The notes: generated by a model from the letters alone, not told the origin. A stretch of 64,000 bases of DNA from Nonomuraea solani (GCF_900108335.1 NZ_FNVT01000005.1:62001-126000); one strand, 5' to 3'. Positions 49,970-58,910 are shown, counted from the first letter of the stretch. Numbers and translations: made by a program.

Positions 49970-49975
49970 GCGTCG

Positions 49976-50004
49976 ATCTTACGAGCATGCGAAGGGGACG
50001 GCAA
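49976..50004 (-). promoter_or_regulatory. Housekeeping promoter of aspS leader
   Basis: On the minus strand TTGCCG (49999-50004), a 17-base spacer and TAAGAT (49976-49981). Transcription would start near 49969, at the base of the T-box Stem I. The -35 box lies in the right arm of the der terminator hairpin. Confidence 0.7.
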
Positions 50005-50025
50005 AGTGATTGCCGCCCCCTTCGC
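49989..50025 (-). terminator. Terminator hairpin of der
   Basis: GCGAAGGGG and CCCCTTCGC with CGGCAA/TTGCCG form a long stem with a small mismatch, eight bases after the der stop. Its right arm provides the -35 element of the aspS promoter, so the two transcripts meet closely. Confidence 0.7.
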
Positions 50026-50033
50026 TTCAAGCC

Positions 50034-51425
50034 TTACTTGTCCTTCTTCTGGCGCTTCTCCCGGATCTTCATCGTGACGTCGATGGGCGACCCGGCGAAG
50101 CCGAACTCCTCCCGGATGCGCCGCTCGATGAAGCGCCGGTAGGTGTCCTCCAGCCACCCGGAGGTGAACAGCACGAACTTGGGCGGCTCGACCGACGCCT
50201 GCGTGGCGAAGAGGATCTTCGGCTGCTTGCCGCCCCGCACCGGCGGCGGCGTCGCCTGGACCAGCTCGGTCAGGAAGGCGTTGAGCCGCGCCGTCGGCAC
50301 CCGGGTGGACCAGGAGTCGAGCGCCTTCTCCAGCGCCGGCACCAGCCGGTCGAGGTGCCGCCCGGTCTTGGCGGAGATGTTGACGCGCAGCGCCCACGGC
50401 GTGCGGACGAGCTGGCGGTCGATCTCCTTCTCCAGGTAGTAGCGCCGGTCCTCGTCGACCAGGTCCCACTTGTTGAAGGCCACCACCATGGCCCGGCCCG
50501 ACTCGATGACCAGGCTGATGATGCGCAGGTCCTGCTCGGTGAGCGTGTCGCTGGCGTCGATCAGCACGATCGCCACCTCGGTGCGCTCCAGCGCGGCCCT
50601 GGTGCGCATGGCGGCGTAGAAGTCGGCGCCCTGCAGCTCGCGGTCGCGCCGCCGGATGCCGGCCGTGTCGACGAAGCGCCAGGTGCGCCCGCCGAGCTCG
50701 ATCAGCTCGTCGACCGGGTCGCGGGTGGTGCCCGCCATGGGGTCGACCAGCACCCGCTCCTCCCCGGCCAGCTTGTTGAGCAGCGAGGACTTGCCGACGT
50801 TGGGCTTGCCGAGCAGGGCCACGCGGGCGGGCCCCCGCTCGGCGCCGAACGTCACGGCGGGCGTCTCGGGCAGCGCGTCGAGCATCACGTCGAGCAGGTC
50901 ACCGCTGGAGCGGCCGTGCAGGGCCGACACCGGATAGGGCTCGCCCAGCCCGAGCGACCACAGCGCGGCGGCCTCCAGTTCGAGCTGCTGGTTGTCGACC
51001 TTGTTGGCGGCCAGGATGACCGGCTTGCCCGACTGCCGCAGCACCGAGCCCACGATCTCGTCGGCGTCGGTCGCGCCCACGGTGGCGTCCACCACGAAAA
51101 CGATGACGTCGGCCAGCTCGACGGCGACCTGGGCCTGCTCGGCGATGCGCAGGTTCATGCCGGTGGCGTCGGGGTCCCAGCCGCCGGTGTCGACCACGGT
51201 GAAGCGGCGGCCGCGCCAGTTGGCGTCGTAGGTGACGCGGTCGCGGGTGACCCCGGGCACGTCCTCGACGACGGCCTCGCGGCGGCCGATGAAGCGGTTG
51301 ACCAGCGTGGACTTGCCCACATTGGGCCGCCCCACGATGGCGACGACGGGCAGCGGAGTGCTGTCGTCGTGTTCGGTGATCTCAAGCTCGTCGAGGTCGG
51401 CCTCGACCCAGTCCCCCGTAGACAC
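50034..51425 (-). CDS. der: Ribosome biogenesis GTPase Der (EngA)
   Basis: A 463-residue protein with two consecutive GTPase domains and a C-terminal KH-like domain; it acts in 50S subunit assembly. First domain: GRPNVGKSTLVNRFIG, DTGGWD, AANKVDN. Second domain: GKPNVGKSSLLNKLAG, DTAGIRRRD, FNKWDLVDE. It begins at GTG 51425 and lies 30 bases behind cmk, the usual order in actinobacteria. The C-terminus ends in a Lys-rich tail. Confidence 0.97.
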   Translation of the reverse strand: MSTGDWVEADLDELEITEHDDSTPLPVVAIVGRPNVGKSTLVNRFIGRREAVVEDVPGVTRDRVTYDANWRGRRFTVVDTGGWDPDATGMNLRIAEQAQVAVELADVIVFVVDATVGATDADEIVGSVLRQSGKPVILAANKVDNQQLELEAAALWSLGLGEPYPVSALHGRSSGDLLDVMLDALPETPAVTFGAERGPARVALLGKPNVGKSSLLNKLAGEERVLVDPMAGTTRDPVDELIELGGRTWRFVDTAGIRRRDRELQGADFYAAMRTRAALERTEVAIVLIDASDTLTEQDLRIISLVIESGRAMVVAFNKWDLVDEDRRYYLEKEIDRQLVRTPWALRVNISAKTGRHLDRLVPALEKALDSWSTRVPTARLNAFLTELVQATPPPVRGGKQPKILFATQASVEPPKFVLFTSGWLEDTYRRFIERRIREEFGFAGSPIDVTMKIREKRQKKDK

Positions 51426-51455
51426 GTTCTTTCATCCTTTGTGAGTGCCGCACCT

Positions 51456-52184
51456 TCAGGTGCGCTCGTGTATACGGTCGCGGCCGCTTCGGGACTCGTT
51501 GGGTCGTCTCTTGCTCTCTCCCCCCGAGCTCCTCCGCTCCGCGACCAGTCTCAGCACCTCCGCGATGACCTCTTCGAGGTTCAGCGCGGTGGTGTCGAGC
51601 TCGACGGCGCCATCCGCCATCGAGAGTGGGTCCGTCTTCCGTGTTGAGTCCAGGGTGTCACGCCTGGCCATGGCCTCCTGCTGCGCCTCCACCGTGGAGC
51701 CGGCCACCTCGGCGCTGCGCCTGCGGGCACGGGCCTCCGGACTGGCCGTCAGGTAGACCTTGACGGCGGCGTCCGGCCAGACGACCGTGCCGATGTCGCG
51801 GCCCTCCACCACGATGTCACCGGCGCCGATGATCTCCCGCTGCAGCTCGACCAGCCGCACCCGCACCTCGGGCACGGCGGCGACGGCGGAGACCGCGCCG
51901 GTGACCTCGGCCGCCCTGATCGGCCCCGCGACGTCGACGCCGTCGACGTGGATGGCGGGGCCGTCGGGGTCGGTGCCCGAGACGATGGACGGCTCGCCGG
52001 AGCGGGCCGCGATCGCGGCGGGGTCGGCCAGGTCGACGCCCCGCTGGAGCATCCACCAGGTGATCGCGCGGTACATCGCCCCGGTGTCGAGGTAACGCAG
52101 GCCCAGCGCGCGGGCCACTCCGCGCGAGACACTCGACTTACCCGACCCCGAAGGACCGTCCATGGCGACGACCAGACCGGTCAC
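51456..52184 (-). CDS. cmk: Cytidylate kinase
   Basis: A 242-residue (d)CMP kinase. P-loop GPSGSGKSSVSRGVARAL, YLDTGAMYRA (CMP binding), VVEGRDIGTVVWPDA and ARRRSAEVAG (lid). The C-terminal 25 residues are an Arg/Ser-rich extension. cmk followed by der is a conserved actinobacterial pair; the usual upstream partner tyrA is displaced by the insert at 52.2-57.7 kb. Confidence 0.96.
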   Translation of the reverse strand: MTGLVVAMDGPSGSGKSSVSRGVARALGLRYLDTGAMYRAITWWMLQRGVDLADPAAIAARSGEPSIVSGTDPDGPAIHVDGVDVAGPIRAAEVTGAVSAVAAVPEVRVRLVELQREIIGAGDIVVEGRDIGTVVWPDAAVKVYLTASPEARARRRSAEVAGSTVEAQQEAMARRDTLDSTRKTDPLSMADGAVELDTTALNLEEVIAEVLRLVAERRSSGGESKRRPNESRSGRDRIHERT

Positions 52185-52236
52185 GGCCTCTCCCTCTTCA
52201 CGTTTGTCCCAACCTGAAGAGGCTACCGCCTCCCGC

Positions 52237-53595
52237 TCAGTCGGCGATCCAGCTTCCGTGGAAGCCGAGCGGCACGCGGGCGGGCAGGTGCACGGTGGCG
52301 ACCGGCTCGCCGGCGAAGTCCTGGCCCGACAGAATCACCAGATCGGCGGCGCCTCTGGCGGGGTTGTTCACGTACGAGATGACATATCCGTCGTCCTCGG
52401 CCTCGCCCGCGCCGACGAAGACGGGCTCGCCCACGTACGCGCCGCGCCCGAACTGCCGCGACTCCTGCGTGCCCTTGTCCAGGTCGTGCTTGATGAGCGT
52501 GTTGTCGAACACCTCGTCGGGCAGGTCCTCCATCTCCGCGACGGCCGGGCCGACCACGTCGTGCAGCTCGCGGGTGGCGGCGGTGTAGCCGTAGCGGTAG
52601 GGCAGGCCGCTGCGGCGCTCGTCCATGCGCGGGAACTCCTGCGTCCGATCGTCGAGCCGCTGCTCCCGGACCCGGCCGGTGGTCAGGTCGATGCGCCACC
52701 GGTCGAGGGTGGGCGGGCCGCCGAGGTCGAGCCGCGCGTCCACGAAGCCCTTCGGGTAGCTGACCAGGTCGACGACCACCTCGTCGCCGTCGTCGTAGGC
52801 GTTGAGCGTGTGGAACACCCAGCACGACGGCGCCTCCACCCACCGCAGATCGCCGGTCGCCCGCGACAGGAGCCCGATCCTGGCGGGGTGGGCGTCGTTC
52901 CACGCGTACGGAAGCTGCACGCCCTTCTCCGCGTGCGCCATGCTGAACGTCACCGGCAGGTCGTAGATCACCACGAACCGCTCGGTGATCGCGAAGTCGT
53001 GCACCATCGGCGCGTCGGCGATCGGGATGTCCCTGACCTGCGTGACCGCGCCCTTGGCGTCGATCACGATGTGCTGGTGGTGGTCCCAGCCGAAGAAGTA
53101 GGCCAGCGCGTGCAGCTCGCCGCTGACCGGGTCGGCGTGGGTGTGCGCGGCGAACCCGCCGGGCAGCCCGCCGTCGAGGTCGCACGCGCCGATGGTCTCC
53201 AGCTCGTACGTCAGCTCGTACGGCAGCGGCCCCGCCTCCACGGTGGCGAGCGTGCGCCCGGCCACCCCGATGACGTGGGTGTTGGCCGCGAAGTCCATGC
53301 CCCCGTGGACGCGCCCCGGCCTGGGCTGCTCGCCGAGCCGGCGGGAGACCTCGGCGTTGCGGACCCACCGGTTGCGGTACCACTCCGCGCGGCCCTCGCG
53401 CAGCCGCACCCCGTGCACCATGCCCTCGCCGAGGAACAGGTGGCCGGCGTGGGGGTCGTCGAGGCTGAGCGGGTTGGGACCGTTGCGCAGGTAGCGGCCG
53501 TTGAGCTCGGCCGGGATGCGGCCGGTGACCTGAAGGTCGAAGGCGGTGATCTCCTCCGCCACCGGGGCGAAGCCGTCTTTGTAGGGAGTGGTCAT
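52237..53595 (-). CDS. Carotenoid oxygenase family protein
   Basis: A 452-residue seven-bladed propeller dioxygenase. The four iron-binding His appear in FAAHTHADPVSGE, VHDFAITERF, VFHTLNAYDD and GFHGSWIAD; all are present. Members cleave carotenoids, stilbenes or lignostilbenes. Its start overlaps the end of a TetR gene by four bases, so the two form an operon controlled by that repressor. No carotenoid biosynthesis gene is nearby. Confidence 0.9.
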   Translation of the reverse strand: MTTPYKDGFAPVAEEITAFDLQVTGRIPAELNGRYLRNGPNPLSLDDPHAGHLFLGEGMVHGVRLREGRAEWYRNRWVRNAEVSRRLGEQPRPGRVHGGMDFAANTHVIGVAGRTLATVEAGPLPYELTYELETIGACDLDGGLPGGFAAHTHADPVSGELHALAYFFGWDHHQHIVIDAKGAVTQVRDIPIADAPMVHDFAITERFVVIYDLPVTFSMAHAEKGVQLPYAWNDAHPARIGLLSRATGDLRWVEAPSCWVFHTLNAYDDGDEVVVDLVSYPKGFVDARLDLGGPPTLDRWRIDLTTGRVREQRLDDRTQEFPRMDERRSGLPYRYGYTAATRELHDVVGPAVAEMEDLPDEVFDNTLIKHDLDKGTQESRQFGRGAYVGEPVFVGAGEAEDDGYVISYVNNPARGAADLVILSGQDFAGEPVATVHLPARVPLGFHGSWIAD

Positions 53596-54215
53596 GGGGT
53601 GTCCCTTCCGTCAGCGGCCAGGAACGGCGAGAGCACCGAGGTGCAGAGGAGCCGGTAGCGCCGAGCGGCCACGTCCTGATCGAAAAAACCTGAAATTTCC
53701 AGACTTACGGCGCCGTGCATCGCCATCCACAGCACGTCGGCGACCTCCTCGGCCGCCGCGCCGCGTAGCGCCCCGGTTTCGAGGCAGCTCATCACGCCGC
53801 GTACCAGCAGGTCGAAGGTTCGCTTGGCCGCGCCGATCGCCTCCGAGCCGGGCTCGAAGCCCGGCATCGCCCCCTGGAACATGAGGCGGTAGTAGTCAGG
53901 CTCGCTCAGCGCGTAGTCCCGGTAGGCCGTCAGCCCGGCGTACAACCGCGCCAGCGCGTCGCCCTCCGGCGGCACCTCCAGCAGCCGCCGCTCGAACCGG
54001 CCGAACCCCTCCACCCAGAGCGCCTCGCTGAGCCCGTCTTTGCCGCCGAAGAGCGTGTAGATCACTTTGGTGGAGCAGCCCACCTCGCCGGAGATTCGCC
54101 GCACGGTCAGGGCCGCCGCGCCCTCGGCTATGAGCAGCCGCTTGGCCGCGTCGAGGATCGCCGTCCTGACGACGCCCTGCCCTTCTCGCTGGGCCTGCCG
54201 GTATGCGGAGGTCAT
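53592..54215 (-). CDS. TetR-family transcriptional regulator
   Basis: A 207-residue protein. N-terminal helix-turn-helix (AILDAAKRLLIAEGAAALTV, then EVGCSTKVIYTLFGGKDGL) and a TetR_C-type ligand domain (YRDYALSEPDYYRLMFQGAM). ATG 54215 is used (MTSAYRQAQ). A perfect palindrome lies 20 bases upstream. It precedes and overlaps the carotenoid oxygenase gene and most likely represses both. Confidence 0.9.
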   Translation of the reverse strand: MTSAYRQAQREGQGVVRTAILDAAKRLLIAEGAAALTVRRISGEVGCSTKVIYTLFGGKDGLSEALWVEGFGRFERRLLEVPPEGDALARLYAGLTAYRDYALSEPDYYRLMFQGAMPGFEPGSEAIGAAKRTFDLLVRGVMSCLETGALRGAAAEEVADVLWMAMHGAVSLEISGFFDQDVAARRYRLLCTSVLSPFLAADGRDTP

Positions 54216-54234
54216 CTGGTAACGCCGTTTCTTA

Positions 54235-54253
54235 TGGGTAACACTGTTACCCA
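54235..54253. promoter_or_regulatory. Palindromic operator of the TetR gene
   Basis: TGGGTAACACTGTTACCCA: 8-bp perfect arms around ACT. It lies just upstream of the TetR start, with a further half-site GGTAAC at 54218-54223. Typical size and place for TetR autoregulation. Confidence 0.65.
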
Positions 54254-54374
54254 CTTTGTACGCCACTCCCGGCCGCCCGTCAATGTGACACGACCATGAC
54301 ACGGCGCGAACGAGGCGGGGACGCGGCCGGTCGACAGTGGACGAGGTCGATCGGCAGGCGAGTAAGGAGAAGAT

Positions 54375-55667
54375 GTGGCTGGTGACGGAAATTGGGACCG
54401 GCGTTCGCTGTTGCGGGGCGCCGCCGTCGTGGCCGGTGCGGCCGCGACCGCGCCGCTCCTGGGCAGGGCGGCGCACGCCGGCAGCGGTGACGCCGACGCG
54501 CTGTTCAAGGCCGGGAGGTTCGAGCAGGCCGGCCGGGCGTACGAGGAGATCCTGAAGACGGACCCCGCGAACCTGCACGCGGCCCGGCAGCGCGGCTACG
54601 TCGGGCTTCTGGGCAACCGGTTCGCCGACGCCGAGAAATACCTCAGGATGGCCGTCCAGCTGGCTCCCGGCGACAAGGACGCCAACTACTTCCTGGCCGA
54701 CTGCTACATCCGGCAGGACAAACTCTCTCAGTCCGTACCGCACTGGCAGGCGATCGGCGAGGACAACTACGCCAAGTGGTTCGCGGCGGTCCGCGGCGAG
54801 GCGTACCAGGTCCACGGCGACCTCGCGAAGGTGCCGTTCGACCAGATGGACCCGGTGCCGCTGGTGGAGGCCTCGGTCAACGGCGGACCGGCGAAGCGCT
54901 TCACCTTCTACACCGGCGCCCCGTCGCTGTCGCTGTCGGCGACGGTGGCCAGGGAGGCCGGGCTGAGCCCCGTCGCCAGTCAGAAGATCGATTACCTGAA
55001 CGACGTCATATGGGCGCACTACGGGGTGCTGGACTCCTTCAAGCTGGGCGGCATCGAGCTGCGCAACCTGCCCGTGGGCTGGTCGGAGACGGAGTCGGGC
55101 GACGATGTCGGCACCGACAGCGACGGCATGATCGGCACGTGGGTCTTCTACCACCTGCTGACCACGTTCGACTACGCGGGACGGCAGCTGATCCTGCGCC
55201 GCCGGACCCCCGAAACGGCCCGCGCCGCCGCCGCGCGGGCGGGCGCGGAGCCGCTGCCGATGTGGCTGGCCCGTGAGCAGTACGTGCACAGCAGGGGCGG
55301 CGTCGCCGGTGTCGCCGACTCCGGCTCACGGGTGGTGGGTGTGAACCTCGGCGGGCACAACGAGGCCGCCGCGGTCATCTTCGGGGAGACGGGCGAGCGG
55401 TTGCGGATCCGCAGCGACAACGACCGCCCGATCGAGACCTTCGCCGGCAGCCACCCGGCCGTCACCCACCCCTGCTACCCGAAGGAGATCCGTATCGGCG
55501 ACGCCGCCGCCAGGGACATCTACTGCTACACGCACCCTCAGGCCCCGATCACCCGCAACGGGTTCGACGTGCCGGTCGCCTTCTTCCACCCCTTCTTCAA
55601 ACCCTTCAACGTCACCCTCGACTTCACCGGCATGAACCTCTACATCGCCCGCGGCGCGGCCACCTGA
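54375..55667 (+). CDS. Tat-exported TPR protein with aspartic-protease-like domain lacking the catalytic Asp
   Basis: A 430-residue protein. The twin-arginine signal is WDRRSLLRGAAVVAGAAATA. TPR-like helices follow (about 38-115, GRFEQAGRAYEEILKTDP), then a retropepsin-like domain (about 155-270). There the family motif DTGA is FYTGAPSLSLS, so the catalytic Asp is Tyr; the flap-strand motif GMIGTWVFYHLL, then TFDYAGRQLILRRR, is conserved. A second related segment ends the protein. I infer a non-peptidase, binding role outside the cytoplasm. GTG 54375 has AAGGAG five bases upstream. Confidence 0.75.
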   Translation: MAGDGNWDRRSLLRGAAVVAGAAATAPLLGRAAHAGSGDADALFKAGRFEQAGRAYEEILKTDPANLHAARQRGYVGLLGNRFADAEKYLRMAVQLAPGDKDANYFLADCYIRQDKLSQSVPHWQAIGEDNYAKWFAAVRGEAYQVHGDLAKVPFDQMDPVPLVEASVNGGPAKRFTFYTGAPSLSLSATVAREAGLSPVASQKIDYLNDVIWAHYGVLDSFKLGGIELRNLPVGWSETESGDDVGTDSDGMIGTWVFYHLLTTFDYAGRQLILRRRTPETARAAAARAGAEPLPMWLAREQYVHSRGGVAGVADSGSRVVGVNLGGHNEAAAVIFGETGERLRIRSDNDRPIETFAGSHPAVTHPCYPKEIRIGDAAARDIYCYTHPQAPITRNGFDVPVAFFHPFFKPFNVTLDFTGMNLYIARGAAT

Positions 55668-55705
55668 ACAGGAGTAACACTCCCGTTCCCGGTTAGTGAT
55701 CCCAT

Positions 55706-56539
55706 GTGACGGGGGAAGCGCGGGTCACCGTGGTCGTGGCCGGCAAGGATCGGCTGCGGGCGCTGGCGCGCTCGCTTCCGCTGCACCCACGCCCGGTGAT
55801 CCTCGTGGACAACGGCTCCACCGACGGGACCGCCGGGTTCGTCCGCCGCCACTTCCCCGACGTTCACCTGGTCGAGCCGGGCGCCGACCTGGGCGCGCCC
55901 GCGCGCAACCTCGGCGTCCGGCTGGCCGCCACGCCCTACGTGGCCTTCGCCGACGACTCCTGGTGGGCGCCGGGCGCGCTGGACCGGGCCGCCGACGTGC
56001 TGGACGCCTGCCCGCGACTGGCGGTGGTGGCCGCCCGCGTGCTGGTGGGCCCGGAGGAGCGGCTGGACGCGGTGTCGGAGGCGATGCGCCGCTCACCGCT
56101 CGGCGTCGAGCCGGACCTGCCGGGGCCCAGCGTGCTGGGGTTCCTGGCGTGCGGGGCGGTGGTGCGCAGGGAGGCGTTCCTGGAGGCGGGCGGGTTCGAC
56201 GACTTCGGTGCGGAAGAGCGGCTGGCCGTGGATCTGGCCGCGAAGGGGTGGGGGCTGGCGTACGTGGACGACGTCGTGGCCCACCACCACCCTTCGCGCG
56301 ACCGGGATCCGCGCGGCAGTCAGGCGCTGGCCACGCGCAACGCCGTGCTGACCGCGGTGCTGCGCCGCCCGTGGCGGGTGGTGGCGCGCCGTGCGCTCGC
56401 CGCCCTGCGCGCCGGGCCGACCGGCTGGAAGGGCCTGCGCACGGCCGTACGGCGGCTGCCACGGGCGCTGGCCGAACGGCGCGAGCTCCCGGTCTCGGTG
56501 GAACGGGCACGGCGCACGCTGGAGCGGCACACCACGTGA
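55706..56539 (+). CDS. GT2-family glycosyltransferase
   Basis: A 277-residue GT-A fold enzyme. VTVVVAGKDRLRALARSL and VILVDNGSTDGTAGFV mark the nucleotide-sugar site, and YVAFADDSWWAPGALD holds the metal-binding acidic pair. The last 80 residues are basic, possibly for membrane contact. It starts at GTG 55706, 38 bases after the Tat protein gene, so cotranscription is possible. Donor and acceptor are unknown. Confidence 0.87.
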   Translation: MTGEARVTVVVAGKDRLRALARSLPLHPRPVILVDNGSTDGTAGFVRRHFPDVHLVEPGADLGAPARNLGVRLAATPYVAFADDSWWAPGALDRAADVLDACPRLAVVAARVLVGPEERLDAVSEAMRRSPLGVEPDLPGPSVLGFLACGAVVRREAFLEAGGFDDFGAEERLAVDLAAKGWGLAYVDDVVAHHHPSRDRDPRGSQALATRNAVLTAVLRRPWRVVARRALAALRAGPTGWKGLRTAVRRLPRALAERRELPVSVERARRTLERHTT

Positions 56540-56543
56540 GGCG

Positions 56544-57689
56544 TCAGAGACCGGCGGTCATCGCGAACGCCCAGACGGGCACCAGGCCCCGCTTGAGCAG
56601 CCGGAACGTCGTTATCGGGCTGCCGCTCACCGTCTCCTTGTACGTGACCGCCGCCCGCCCCGTCAGATACCACCTGCGCGGGCTGTCGTCGGGCCGGGTG
56701 AACTGGATGACGGCGTCCTGGCGGCCCAGGCTGACGGGCTGATGGAAGTACCCGAACCGGAACGGCTTCGGGGTCCGGCCACGCAGCGTGGCGGCCAGCG
56801 AGTCGGCCGCGTGCAGGCCGGTGGGGATGCCGCCCTGGCAGGTGCCGTGGAGCACGCCGTACCGCTGGGTGATGGCGGCGGCGTCGCCTATCGCGTACAC
56901 GTCGGGGTGGGACACCGAGCGCAGCGCCGCGTCCACCACGATCCGGCCGCGCGCGTCCACGCTCAGCCCGGAGTCCGCGGCCAGGGGCAGGGCCTTGGTG
57001 CCGGTGGTCCAGAGGGTGGCGTCGGCCTGGATCAGCTCGCCGTCGCCCAGTTCGACGGCGTCCGGGAGGACCTTGGTGATGTGGGCGCCGTCGCGTACCT
57101 CGACGCCGAGCCGCCGCAGCGCCGCGTCCAGGTAGGCGCGGGCGCCGTCGCCCATCATCGCGCCGGGCCGTCCCCGGGTCACCAGGACGACGCGCAGGTG
57201 CGGCCGGGCCTCGGCCAGTTCGGTGGCCGACTCCACGCCGGTCAGCCCGCCGCCGGCCACGACCACCGTGCCGCCCGTCAGCGTGTCGAGGCGCTCGGAC
57301 AGCCGTACCGTGCCCGCGTGGTCGTCGTACACGAAGGCGTGCTCGGCGACCCCGGGGACGGAGGCGTCGGTGACGGTGCCGAGGGCGTAGATCAGCTTGT
57401 CGTAGCCGAGCACCCGCCCGTCATCGAGCTCGACGGCCCGGCGGCCCACGTCGAGCCCTGTCACGCGGCCCTGGACGAACGTGACGCCGGAGCCGGCGAG
57501 CACGTCGTCCAGCCGGTGATCGGCCAGCCGCTCCCCCGCCGCCGTCTGATGCAGGCGCAGCCGCTCGGTGAACCGCGCCGAGGCGTTCACCAGCGTGACC
57601 TTGCCACCCGTACGGCGGGTCTTACGTGCGACCCTGATGGCCGCCGTGACGCCGGTGTAGCCCGCGCCCAGTACCAGGATGTCGGTCAT
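56544..57689 (-). CDS. NAD(P)/FAD-dependent oxidoreductase (NDH-2-like)
   Basis: A 381-residue flavoprotein. FAD motif ILVLGAGYTGVTAAIRVARK (start), NAD motif VVVAGGGLTGVESATELAE (about 150-170) and DVYAIGDAAAIT (about 290). It is the complete counterpart of the truncated gene at 1-854. It has no C-terminal membrane helix typical of NDH-2. The pairing with a SigJ-like gene, known from other genomes and remnant at 864-1096, is absent here. It converges with the GT2 gene and belongs to the insert between tyrA and cmk. Confidence 0.87.
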   Translation of the reverse strand: MTDILVLGAGYTGVTAAIRVARKTRRTGGKVTLVNASARFTERLRLHQTAAGERLADHRLDDVLAGSGVTFVQGRVTGLDVGRRAVELDDGRVLGYDKLIYALGTVTDASVPGVAEHAFVYDDHAGTVRLSERLDTLTGGTVVVAGGGLTGVESATELAEARPHLRVVLVTRGRPGAMMGDGARAYLDAALRRLGVEVRDGAHITKVLPDAVELGDGELIQADATLWTTGTKALPLAADSGLSVDARGRIVVDAALRSVSHPDVYAIGDAAAITQRYGVLHGTCQGGIPTGLHAADSLAATLRGRTPKPFRFGYFHQPVSLGRQDAVIQFTRPDDSPRRWYLTGRAAVTYKETVSGSPITTFRLLKRGLVPVWAFAMTAGL

Positions 57690-57753
57690 CTTCCTCTACC
57701 TCCTCGATTCGACCCAAGGACGTATCGAGGAGGCACGGACGTGACATCGGCTC

Positions 57754-58845
57754 CTAAGGAACCTGCCAGCCGCGCTCGCGCAGGGCCTCGGTGAGCGACG
57801 TGGCCGCGCCGGGCTCCACCGACAGCTCGGCGATGCCCAGGGGCAGGCCGGGGGCGTGCTCCAGGCGGACGTCCTCGACGTTGACCCCGACCTCGTCGCA
57901 CACCTGGAACAGCCGGGCGAGCTGGCCGGGGCGGTCGCCGATGACGACCTGGACGACGGCATAGGAGGAGGCGGGGCCGCCGTGCTTGCCGGGAATGCGG
58001 TCGTGGCCGACGACGCCGCGCTTGAGGAGCTGGGTGATCTCGCCGGTGGCGGTGCCGTCGCCCTCGGCCAGGGCGCGCAGGGCGCTCGCGGCGTCGGCCA
58101 GGTCGTTGGCCACCGCCTCCAGCACCTCGGCGACCGGGGAGGCGTTGCCGGACAGGATGCCCAGCCACAGGCCGGGGTCGCTGCCCGCGATGCGGGTGAC
58201 GTCGCGGACGCCCTGCCCGGCCAGGCCCAGCGCGACGTCGGTGGCGTCGGCCAGGCGGGCGGCCACGGCGGAGGCGGCGACGTGGGGCGCGTGGGAGACG
58301 ACGGCGACCGCGCGGTCGTGGTCGCTCGCGCTGACCTCGACGGCGTTGGCCCCGCACAGCTCGATCAGCCGCAGGACCGCCGTCTTCGCCTCGGGGTCGG
58401 CCTCCTCGGTGGGGCACAGCGCCCACGGCCGCCCGAGGAACAGGTCGTCCCTGGCGGCCCCGGGACCGGACTTCTCGCGCCCGGCCAGCGGGTGGGAGGC
58501 GACGTAGGTGGTCAGGTCGCAGCCGAGCTGCGCGGCCCGGTGGATGGGCTCGGCCTTCACGCTCGCCACGTCGGTGTAGAACCGGGCCGCGTCGAGCCGC
58601 TGCAGCTCCAGCAGCTCACTGGCCACGTAGGCGGGGGGCACCGCGATGATCGCGAGGTCCACCCGCTCGACGACGGCCTGCCCGTCGAGGCTCCACTCCT
58701 CGCCCGCGCCGAGCTCCCGTGCCAGCCGCACGGCTCCTTGCTCGCGGTCGGCGAGGAGCACGCGGACGCCCCGCTTGCGCAGCGCCAGCGCCGCGGAGGT
58801 GCCGATGAGACCGGTGCCGACGACGAGCACGGTACGAAGATCCAT
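57754..58845 (-). CDS. tyrA: Prephenate dehydrogenase with ACT domain
   Basis: A 363-residue NAD-dependent enzyme converting prephenate to 4-hydroxyphenylpyruvate for tyrosine. NAD motif VLVVGTGLIGTSAALALRKR, active-site region YVASHPLAGREKSGPGAARD with catalytic His, and a C-terminal ACT domain (about 285-355, VQVVIGDRPGQLARLFQVCD) for feedback control. ATG 58845 (MDLRTVLV) is used. It follows aroH, so the two chorismate-to-tyrosine steps are neighbours. Confidence 0.94.
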   Translation of the reverse strand: MDLRTVLVVGTGLIGTSAALALRKRGVRVLLADREQGAVRLARELGAGEEWSLDGQAVVERVDLAIIAVPPAYVASELLELQRLDAARFYTDVASVKAEPIHRAAQLGCDLTTYVASHPLAGREKSGPGAARDDLFLGRPWALCPTEEADPEAKTAVLRLIELCGANAVEVSASDHDRAVAVVSHAPHVAASAVAARLADATDVALGLAGQGVRDVTRIAGSDPGLWLGILSGNASPVAEVLEAVANDLADAASALRALAEGDGTATGEITQLLKRGVVGHDRIPGKHGGPASSYAVVQVVIGDRPGQLARLFQVCDEVGVNVEDVRLEHAPGLPLGIAELSVEPGAATSLTEALRERGWQVP

Positions 58846-58910
58846 CTCGATGTCCTGATTTATCGGGCTTTTCGGGCGACTGGGCTTGGGCTGATGTTCA
58901 CGGCGCACGT

